Shown here: one piece after another, positions 1 to 5,397 of the stretch | Layout of the letters: the number at the start of each line of letters is the position of its first letter | Numbering within the stretch: the stretch's first letter is position 1 | Source: Verrucomicrobiota bacterium | Lineage (GTDB): Bacteria; Verrucomicrobiota; Verrucomicrobiia; Chthoniobacterales; UBA10450 | DNA: 6,441 nucleotides | NCBI GenBank assembly: GCA_003218785.1 | Contig: QHOM01000078.1 | Span: forward strand, 1 to 6,441 | Reading direction: 5' to 3' | The notes under the pieces: generated by a model | Seen by the model: only the letters and a program-made list of their open reading frames with translations | Database searches by the model: none | Told to the model about the DNA's origin: nothing | Program-made: the position numbers and the translations under genes

Positions 1-1
1 C

Positions 2-1123
2 GAGCGCCGTTATCTGGTTGTGCCTGGCCTGCGCTCGTCGCGCATTCATATCATCGACACAAAACCCAATCCGCGAAAACCGGAGATAGTCAAAGTGATC
101 GAACCGGAAGAGGTTTTTGCGCGCGCCAATTATTCGCGTCCGCACACGATTCACTGTGGCCCTGAAGGCATTTACGTTAGCGCGTTCGGAGCGCCCAATG
201 GTGACGGCCCTGGCGGCATTTTCATGCTCGATTGCGAAACATTCGACATTTTAGGTCAATGGGAAATGGACCGGGGACCGCAATTTCTTCATTACGATTT
301 CTGGTGGCATCTGGGGTTCGACACTCTGCTGAGCAGCGAATGGGGCACGCCGAACATGATCGAAAGCGGATTGCAGCCGGAGCTGCTTCTGAGCAGCAAA
401 TACGGCCATCAGATGCACGTTTGGGACCTGCGGCGGCGACGCCATATCCAGGCGCTCGATTTGGGCAAGGAGCAGCAAATGGTCCTCGAGATGCGTCCCG
501 CGCATAACCCGACCAAAGCCTACGGCTTTGTTGGTGTCGTGGTTTCGCTGAAGGATTTGTCCGCGTCGGTCTGGCTCTGGCATCGCAACGACGCTGCGTG
601 GGATTTAAAGAAAGTAATCGAAATTCCAGCCGAGCCGGCCGACCCCGCGAAGCTACCGGCACTGCTGAAAGATTTTAAAGCGGTGCCCCCATTGGTATCG
701 GACATCAATCTGTCGCTCGACGACAAATTCCTTTACGTCTCGTGCTGGGGAACAGGAGAATTCTTGCAGTACGATGTGTCCGATCCATTCAGTCCGAAGA
801 AGACCGGCTCAGTACGCATCGGCGGGATTGTTAACCGAAAGCCCCACTCGAAAAATCCGAACCAGCCTTTGGCTGGCGGACCACAAATGGTGGAAGTGAG
901 CCGCGACGGAAAACGAATCTATTTCACGAACTCGCTTTACGCTGCGTGGGACGAGCAATTCTATCCCGACGGCGTGGGTAGTTGGATGGTCAAGCTTGAG
1001 GCTGACCCACAAGGCGGCATTAGCTTCGACGAAAACCTTTTCTTTGAGAGCAGCGATTATCGTGTTCACCAGATCCGCCTCGAAGGAGGCGATTCTTCGA
1101 GTGATTCCTTTTGTTTTCCGTGA
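2..1123 (+). CDS. Selenium-binding protein / methanethiol oxidase family (SELENBP1/MtoX), 5' truncated by the window edge
   Basis: The reading frame is open from base 2, so the GTG at 20 is an internal valine and the true start lies upstream. About 373 residues are visible. They align by eye along their whole length with human SELENBP1: the SSRI(Y/H) strand near the start, HT-x-HC (nt 146-157), the E(W)-x-(A/T)PN segment, the Y-G-x-x-x-x-VWD blade motif, DI-x-LSLDD-(K/R)-FLY, QYD(V/I)SDP, AGGPQM, DGKR(I/L)Y, and the SLY(A/S)AWD-x-QFYPD signature. The C-terminus carries GGD followed by SSD, as in the family. Compared with the roughly 470-residue human protein about 90 N-terminal residues are missing. 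These include the HHSGWNTCSSC segment, so cofactor ligands there cannot be judged. Known of the family: methanethiol oxidase activity (methanethiol plus oxygen and water to formaldehyde, hydrogen sulfide and hydrogen peroxide), copper-dependent in Hyphomicrobium MtoX. Whether this protein is exported cannot be seen. It overlaps the next gene, implying translational coupling. Confidence 0.93.
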   Translation, partial: ERRYLVVPGLRSSRIHIIDTKPNPRKPEIVKVIEPEEVFARANYSRPHTIHCGPEGIYVSAFGAPNGDGPGGIFMLDCETFDILGQWEMDRGPQFLHYDFWWHLGFDTLLSSEWGTPNMIESGLQPELLLSSKYGHQMHVWDLRRRRHIQALDLGKEQQMVLEMRPAHNPTKAYGFVGVVVSLKDLSASVWLWHRNDAAWDLKKVIEIPAEPADPAKLPALLKDFKAVPPLVSDINLSLDDKFLYVSCWGTGEFLQYDVSDPFSPKKTGSVRIGGIVNRKPHSKNPNQPLAGGPQMVEVSRDGKRIYFTNSLYAAWDEQFYPDGVGSWMVKLEADPQGGISFDENLFFESSDYRVHQIRLEGGDSSSDSFCFP

Positions 1124-1788
1124 CTGGGCTCTGGCCCTGGCTGACGCTGTTCGGGTTAGGCGCGTTTCATGGGATCAATCCGGCCATGGGATGGTTGTTT
1201 GCTGTTGGACTCGGATTGCAGGAACAGAAGCGCATGGCAGTTCTTCGCGCTCTGCCACCGATCGCTCTCGGGCATGCGCTTTCCATCGGGATTATCATCG
1301 CCGCGGTTCTCCTGGCTCGGGTTACCGTGCCACGATTAGCTCTAAAAGTTGCTGCTGCTGCGATCCTATTTGTTTTTGGATTGTATCGCCTTTTTCGCTC
1401 ACGTCACCCGAACTGGGTAGGCATGCGGGTTGGTTTCAGCGATTTAACTCTTTGGTCTTTTGTGATGGCGTCGGCCCATGGCGCGGGTTTAATGCTAATC
1501 CCGTTATTTCTTAAATCAGCGCCACAGACGCTTGCACCACACATGGGTCCAATGGCCTTGCACATGCACCAGATCTGCGGCCTCGAATTCGCTAACTTCA
1601 GCACGCCTTCGCTGCTGACGATTTCAGTCGCTGTCCACACCTTTGGCTATCTTCTGGTAACTGGCTTGGTGGCGATGTTGGTTTACGAGAAGCTCGGTGT
1701 CGGAATGTTGCGCCGCGCTTGGTTCAACGTCGATTTGTTCTGGATGCTCGCGCTGATAGCCACTGGTGTATTTATCCTCTTCCTTTGA
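1120..1788 (+). CDS. Small polytopic membrane protein with histidine motifs, partner of the selenium-binding protein gene
   Basis: I do not recognise a named family with confidence. With the GTG start at 1120 the product is 222 residues with about six hydrophobic helices (roughly 4-33, 47-66, 74-92, 108-131, 164-188, 204-222). Distinctive polar positions sit inside or beside helices: H17-G-I-N-P in helix 1, G51-H-A-L-S in helix 2, S118-A-H-G-A-G in helix 4, a PHMGP then HMH stretch at 140-150, and H173-T-F-G-Y in helix 5. Histidines in helices 1 and 2 recall metal permeases of the NicO/LysE type, but the classic NicO aspartate-rich motif is absent. GTG 1120 gives the coupling overlap GTGA with the upstream stop. 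A TTG at 1111 in the same frame is the alternative, and a stop at 1102-1104 bounds the frame. No Shine-Dalgarno is correctly spaced, consistent with translation by ribosomes finishing the upstream gene. Plausible roles are metal delivery to the upstream enzyme or movement of a sulfur compound or other product. This is inference from position only. Confidence 0.85.
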   Translation: MTGLWPWLTLFGLGAFHGINPAMGWLFAVGLGLQEQKRMAVLRALPPIALGHALSIGIIIAAVLLARVTVPRLALKVAAAAILFVFGLYRLFRSRHPNWVGMRVGFSDLTLWSFVMASAHGAGLMLIPLFLKSAPQTLAPHMGPMALHMHQICGLEFANFSTPSLLTISVAVHTFGYLLVTGLVAMLVYEKLGVGMLRRAWFNVDLFWMLALIATGVFILFL

Positions 1789-1848
1789 TTTGGGGTGGGT
1801 GTCGGCCCAGATGCATTTCATGATTCGCGGATTGTAGATGATTAGGTA

Positions 1849-2688
1849 ATGCTGGGCCGCGTGGAAATTCTCACCACTGTCGCCGCGGCGCAATCGCAGG
1901 CAAAAAGCAAACCGCGCGTGCTCGTTCCTACAATGGGCGCATTGCACAAGGCACACGGCGAATTGACCAAGGTAGCGCGCGAGCGGGCTGGCGCAGATGG
2001 CGAAGTGGCGGTGAGTATCTTTGTGAACCCGCTTCAGTTTGAACCGAGAAGCGATTACGAACGATATCCACGCCCGGAAAAAGCAGACGAAGACTTTTGC
2101 CGTGATGCCGGAGTCGATCTTTTATTCCGGCCCTCCATCGAGGAGATGTACTTTGACGATCGCTCCACATTCGTGGAGGAGATTTCGTTGTCGAGCGTGC
2201 TCGAGGGTAAGTCGCGGCCCGGACATTTTCGCGGGGTTTGTACAGTGGTCGCGAAGCTTTTCAACGTTCTTACACCGGACGCGGCGGTGTTTGGCGAAAA
2301 AGATTTTCAGCAACTGGCTATTGTTCGCCGCATGGTTCGCGATCTTAATTTCAACATCGACATCATTGCTGTGCCTACGGTGCGCGAAGAGGATGGGCTG
2401 GCATGCAGCTCGCGCAATCAGTATTTGAATCTAGAAGAACGGAAACAGGCAACGGTTTTGCACAAAGCGTTGCTGGCCGCGGCAAATGCCAGCGAAAAAT
2501 CCGCCAGAGATATTGTCGATCTTGCGCGGAAGATGATCGGCGCAGCGCCGCTTGCGCAGATCGATTACGTAGAGCTTGTTGATGCGGAAACTTTGCAACC
2601 GGTTGAAATGGTCAGACCGAACTCGCTGCTCGCGCTGGCCGTGTTCTTCGGCAAGACTCGTTTGATCGACAATATTCTGCTCGCATGA
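1849..2688 (+). CDS. panC: Pantothenate synthetase (pantoate--beta-alanine ligase)
   Basis: Cytoplasmic enzyme joining (R)-pantoate and beta-alanine with ATP, through a pantoyl-adenylate, to give pantothenate, AMP and pyrophosphate, on the path to coenzyme A. The 279-residue length is normal for the family. Visible motifs in order: PTMGALH-x-x-H (27-36, the cytidylyltransferase-type HxxH), SIFVNPLQF (56-64, whose Gln contacts pantoate in known structures), DY-x-x-YPR (69-75), RPGHFRGV (123-130), KLFN (136-139), FGEKDFQQL (148-156) and SSRN (187-190), the late ATP-binding segment. The C-terminal dimer-forming domain is present to the end. The ATG at 1849 is preceded only by a weak AGG (1844-1846). 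GTG 1861 would give the more usual short N-terminus and remains possible. The 60 nt upstream show no convincing promoter or terminator. The gene overlaps nadB by four bases. The third residue of the HxGH motif is Ala instead of Gly and the second is Lys. Confidence 0.97.
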   Translation: MLGRVEILTTVAAAQSQAKSKPRVLVPTMGALHKAHGELTKVARERAGADGEVAVSIFVNPLQFEPRSDYERYPRPEKADEDFCRDAGVDLLFRPSIEEMYFDDRSTFVEEISLSSVLEGKSRPGHFRGVCTVVAKLFNVLTPDAAVFGEKDFQQLAIVRRMVRDLNFNIDIIAVPTVREEDGLACSSRNQYLNLEERKQATVLHKALLAAANASEKSARDIVDLARKMIGAAPLAQIDYVELVDAETLQPVEMVRPNSLLALAVFFGKTRLIDNILLA

Positions 2689-4283
2689 AGGAATACGATT
2701 TCGTTGTGATCGGCAGCGGCATAGCTGGCATCAGTTTTGCGCTGAAAGCGGCAAAGCATGGTTCGGTGGCTGGGGCTGTAATAACGAAACGCAAGGGTAC
2801 CGACACAAACACCGCTTGGGCGCAGGGAGGAATCGCGTGCGTGACCAGCGATGAAGACTCGTTCGAGCTGCACGTGCGCGATACGCTTGAGGCCGGCGCC
2901 GGTCTCTGTGACGAAGCGGTCGTGCGCACGATTGTGACCGAAGGTCCGGAGCGCATCCACGAGCTGGCAGAGCTCGGCCTGCAGTTCGATGAACGCCTGG
3001 TCTCGGGACATCGTGAGCTTGATCTGGGCAAGGAGGGCGGTCACTCGAAGCGCCGGGTGTTGCATGTACGAGACGCGACCGGGAAGGAGATCGAGGAGAC
3101 TTTGTTGCGCGAGGTCGGCCGCCAATCACATGTCCGGCTATTGGAAAATCACATGGCGGTGGATTTGATCACTGCCGCCAAGCTCGGCTTCGCAACAGAA
3201 GACCGCTGCTTTGGGGTCTATGTTCTGGACGAAAAAACTGGAAAGGTAGAAACTATCCGGTCGGATCGAATCGTGCTCGCGACCGGTGGTTGTGGCAAAG
3301 TTTATTTGTATACGACTAATCCGGATATCGCGACCGGGGATGGTGTGGCGATGGCATGGCGTGCGGGCGTGGAGATCGCAAATATGGAGTTCATCCAGTT
3401 TCATCCCACATGTCTTTTTCATGCCCAGGCAAAATCATTTCTCATTTCGGAAGCAGTGCGCGGCGAGGGCGGCATTTTGCGCAACAACCGCGGCGAAGAT
3501 TTTATGAAGTGCTACGACGCGCGTGGTTCGCTGGCACCGCGCGACATCGTGGCGCGTGCAATCGACGCGGAGATCAAGCGCTCAGGCGCAAAATGTGTGT
3601 TTTTGGATATTACGCACAGATCGCCGGAATTTATCCGGGAGCGTTTTCCGCACATTTACCAGACCTGCCTGCGGTTCGGGATCGACATGTCGAAGCAGGC
3701 AATACCAGTTGTGCCGGCAGCGCATTATCAATGCGGCGGAATCAAAACAGACGTGAATGGCGCGACGAGTTTGCCTGGGTTGTATGCGATCGGCGAAGTG
3801 GCGTGCACCGGATTGCACGGAGCAAATCGTCTCGCGAGCAATTCGCTGCTGGAAGGCCTGGTGGTAGCGCATCGTGCGGCGACCGTCTGCATGCACACGG
3901 GATTCAGTTCAAAACAAAGAATTTTGTTGCCAGAATGGAGATCGGGAAACGTGCAAGACGTTGATGAAATGGTCGTGATTTATCATAATTGGGACGAGAT
4001 CAGACGCCTGATGTGGGATTACGTGGGAATTGTGCGCACCGACAAGCGGCTACAGCGCGCAAGCGCGCGGTTGCGCAATCTCCAGCGCGAAATACGTGAG
4101 TTCTATTGGAATTTCAAAATATCTGTGGACCTGCTGGAGCTGCGCAATCTCACGACGGCGGCGGCCCTGATTGTCGATTCGGCGTTGAGTCGAAAAGAGA
4201 GCCGTGGCCTCCATTACACGCTGGATTATCTCGGGACGGAAGATCGACAATTCAAGCGCGAGACCGTGCTTAGCCGCGGTTGA
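2685..4283 (+). CDS. nadB: L-aspartate oxidase
   Basis: FAD-dependent cytoplasmic enzyme of de novo NAD synthesis. It oxidises L-aspartate to iminoaspartate, which quinolinate synthase NadA condenses with dihydroxyacetone phosphate. FAD is reoxidised by oxygen or fumarate. The 532 residues match the family. Seen in order: the dinucleotide-binding GSGIAG (10-15), NTAWAQGGIA (42-51), KEGGHSKRR (116-124), ATGGCGK (199-205), FIQFHPT (236-242), SEAVRGEGG (255-263), PRDIVARAID (285-294), HYQCGG (347-352), then GANRLASNSLLEG (379 onward), and a C-terminal helical domain of the succinate dehydrogenase/fumarate reductase flavoprotein type. E117, H240, R286, H347 and R382 correspond, at a constant offset of four, to E. 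coli NadB E121, H244, R290, H351 and R386. This favours NadB over fumarate reductase, together with the AWAQGGIA motif. The ATG overlaps the panC stop as ATGA, indicating coupled translation. nadA and nadC are not in the window. Confidence 0.97.
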   Translation: MKEYDFVVIGSGIAGISFALKAAKHGSVAGAVITKRKGTDTNTAWAQGGIACVTSDEDSFELHVRDTLEAGAGLCDEAVVRTIVTEGPERIHELAELGLQFDERLVSGHRELDLGKEGGHSKRRVLHVRDATGKEIEETLLREVGRQSHVRLLENHMAVDLITAAKLGFATEDRCFGVYVLDEKTGKVETIRSDRIVLATGGCGKVYLYTTNPDIATGDGVAMAWRAGVEIANMEFIQFHPTCLFHAQAKSFLISEAVRGEGGILRNNRGEDFMKCYDARGSLAPRDIVARAIDAEIKRSGAKCVFLDITHRSPEFIRERFPHIYQTCLRFGIDMSKQAIPVVPAAHYQCGGIKTDVNGATSLPGLYAIGEVACTGLHGANRLASNSLLEGLVVAHRAATVCMHTGFSSKQRILLPEWRSGNVQDVDEMVVIYHNWDEIRRLMWDYVGIVRTDKRLQRASARLRNLQREIREFYWNFKISVDLLELRNLTTAAALIVDSALSRKESRGLHYTLDYLGTEDRQFKRETVLSRG

Positions 4284-4340
4284 ACTTGGGACAGTAGGTA
4301 TGTGACCGACACTGCTGCACATGGAAAATTCGCCTTGCCT

Positions 4341-4350
4341 AAAAGGAGGT
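4341..4350 (+). promoter_or_regulatory. Strong but misplaced Shine-Dalgarno-like sequence
   Basis: AAAAGGAGGT is nearly a full complement of the 16S rRNA 3' end. It ends 30 nt before the ATG at 4381, far beyond normal spacing. The only in-frame upstream codons for that gene are closed by TAA at 4372-4374, so no earlier start exists. The nearest ATG (4365) opens a 19-residue out-of-frame reading frame ending at 4424. The preceding TTGCCT (4335-4340) can pair imperfectly with AGGTCAA (4347-4353, one bulged T), which might mask the site. A weaker AAGGA at 4361-4365 is the only closer ribosome-binding candidate. Confidence 0.35.
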
Positions 4351-4380
4351 CAACGGATAAAAGGATGGCGGTAATTTCGC

Positions 4381-5214
4381 ATGAAGAGACTATTAGCGGC
4401 TTGTTTGAGTCTAGCGATTGCTGACCTGGCTAAAGCCGACGAACAATCCACTTCGCCCTACGCGACCGCAGCCGACTTTGCCAGGTATGCAATGAAGCTG
4501 CGCGAGCAGGCGCTGCTTAAAGTTGAGCCGCAAGTTTTTGTCCCGACAAGTTCGCATCCGGCGATCCAGCGCTTCCCGTGGAAAACGAGCATCGTGACCA
4601 CGGTGTTTTGGGTTGGAGAACAAGCCGGAGGTAATAATCCTGTGCCAAATTTCAGGAGTTCCTGGGACGCGAATTGGACAGGTAGTTACGGCGGCTTCGA
4701 TAATCCCGATTCATCGGCTCGGCGGAATTATATCCCGGTGGCATTTATCCCGCACCAAAACCCCTTCTACTGTGCTCTACCGTACAATGATGTCACGCAC
4801 GGTCAGTTCAAACCGGAAGCACCGCTCGTTATTCCATGGTTCAAACAGGCGTATACCGGGCCAGGTCAGTCGGTCTGCCAGCATCACTGGATCGCTATTC
4901 GAAAAGGCAATCGGACTTGCTATGCGCAATGGGAGGATTGCGGCCCATTTCGCACCGATCATTTCCAGTACGTTTTCCAAAATGAACGGCCAAAACCAAA
5001 TTTGAACCGGGGAGCTGGTCTGGATGTTTCTCCAGCCGTGCGCGATTATCTCGGACTCGCACCAACCGACGTGACCGATTGGCAATTTGTAGAAGTGCGC
5101 GATGTGCCTCCTGGTCCGTGGCGTAGCTACGGCGAAAATAATCACTTCGTTATTGCGCGCCGCCAGACCGAGCAGCGTTTGGCTGAACGAAGCTTCGGCG
5201 CCTCGAAGAAGTAA
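4381..5214 (+). CDS. Secreted protein with a divergent double-psi beta-barrel (RlpA/expansin-like) C-terminal domain
   Basis: The 277-residue product begins with a Sec signal peptide: a KR n-region, a hydrophobic stretch 4-17 and an AKA cleavage site at 17-19 followed by DE. It should be exported to the periplasm or beyond. I cannot assign a named family. Residues 128-240 show the sequence pattern of a double-psi beta-barrel: FYCALPYND (129-137), a basic strand segment ending in CYAQWEDCGPF (180-190, compare DRGPF in RlpA), then GLDVSPAVRDYLGL (213-225, compare the IDLS...A...LG of RlpA and HFDLS of expansins) and a final VTDWQFVEV strand. D215 sits where the family's key Asp lies. Four mature-chain cysteines (131, 166, 180, 187) could form two disulfides. 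The N-terminal part (21-125) is rich in Trp, Asn, Gly and Ser and is not recognised. The start is fixed by the TAA at 4372-4374. A role in binding or acting on peptidoglycan or another glycan is inference from the fold resemblance. Confidence 0.85.
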   Translation: MKRLLAACLSLAIADLAKADEQSTSPYATAADFARYAMKLREQALLKVEPQVFVPTSSHPAIQRFPWKTSIVTTVFWVGEQAGGNNPVPNFRSSWDANWTGSYGGFDNPDSSARRNYIPVAFIPHQNPFYCALPYNDVTHGQFKPEAPLVIPWFKQAYTGPGQSVCQHHWIAIRKGNRTCYAQWEDCGPFRTDHFQYVFQNERPKPNLNRGAGLDVSPAVRDYLGLAPTDVTDWQFVEVRDVPPGPWRSYGENNHFVIARRQTEQRLAERSFGASKK

Positions 5215-5222
5215 CCTTCTTC
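5205..5222. other. Inverted repeat across the stop codon of the secreted-protein gene
   Basis: GAAGAAG (5205-5211) and CTTCTTC (5216-5222) form a perfect 7-bp stem with the loop TAAC, which contains most of the TAA stop. The stem has few GC pairs and no T-run follows on either strand, so it is at best a weak 3'-end element. An intrinsic terminator is not supported. Confidence 0.3.
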
Positions 5223-5397
5223 ACGAGCGCTTGAAGCCATAATCATCTGCGGAGGACGGACTGCTCAAAAGCAGAGAGAAACCGAATCAATGACGAAATC
5301 ACGCCTTCGCTGCGATACTGTGAAGATTTTCGCGAGCAGGCGGCGCGGCAGGTGAAACCCGAATGAGGAATTAATTCCGAAGCTCGAATGACCGTGG
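5215..5397. other. Convergent intergenic region with short inverted repeats
   Basis: These 183 nt separate two converging genes. I see no convincing gene. Besides the stem at 5205-5222, there is CTGCT-CAAA-AGCAG (5261-5274), a 5-bp stem with a 4-nt loop, and a perfect 12-bp palindrome GGAATTAATTCC (5367-5378), 19 bp from the end of the minus-strand gene. No typical GC stem plus T-run terminator was found for either gene. The only plus-strand ATG frame of note (5290-5355, 21 codons, Arg-rich) lacks a good ribosome-binding site. Confidence 0.5.
5367..5378. repeat. Perfect 12-bp palindrome GGAATTAATTCC
   Basis: The two halves are exact reverse complements with no spacer. It lies between convergent genes, where an operator would be unexpected, and it is too AT-rich and tightly closed to make a good RNA hairpin. 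It could be a protein-binding site or chance. Only one copy was noticed in the window. Confidence 0.3.

Noticed and set aside
20..22. GTG 20 as the true start of the selenium-binding protein gene
   Set aside because: The frame continues open to base 2 and the upstream codons (ERRYLV) align with the family. About 90 family residues would otherwise be missing, so the gene is cut by the window edge.
996..1514. 172-codon plus-strand frame across the SBP/membrane protein junction
   Set aside because: It overlaps two better supported frames. A GTG at 1101 has the AAGGAGG at 1083-1089 at fair spacing, but those bases encode the conserved EGGD of the SBP protein and the product is Arg/Trp/Cys-rich with no motif.
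1789..1848. Terminator or promoter between the membrane protein gene and panC
   Set aside because: No stable stem with a T-run and no convincing -35/-10 pair could be found in the 60 nt. panC may be in the same transcript, but the sequence does not decide it.
2565..3125. 186-codon minus-strand open frame over the panC/nadB junction
   Set aside because: It lies antisense to two genes with complete conserved motifs. Its translation shows no recognisable motif and is a by-product of their codon usage.
4335..4362. Promoter-like TTGCCT with 16-nt spacer to ATAAAA
   Set aside because: Poor -35 match, and transcription from it would start after the ribosome-binding candidates and leave almost no leader. 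Likely chance.
4393..4404. LAAC lipobox at residues 5-8 of the secreted protein
   Set aside because: The cysteine is too close to the N-terminus for a lipoprotein signal, and an AKA type I site follows at the right distance.
5290..5355. 21-codon Arg-rich plus-strand frame in the convergent gap
   Set aside because: No suitable ribosome-binding site, no recognisable motif, and it is short enough to occur by chance.
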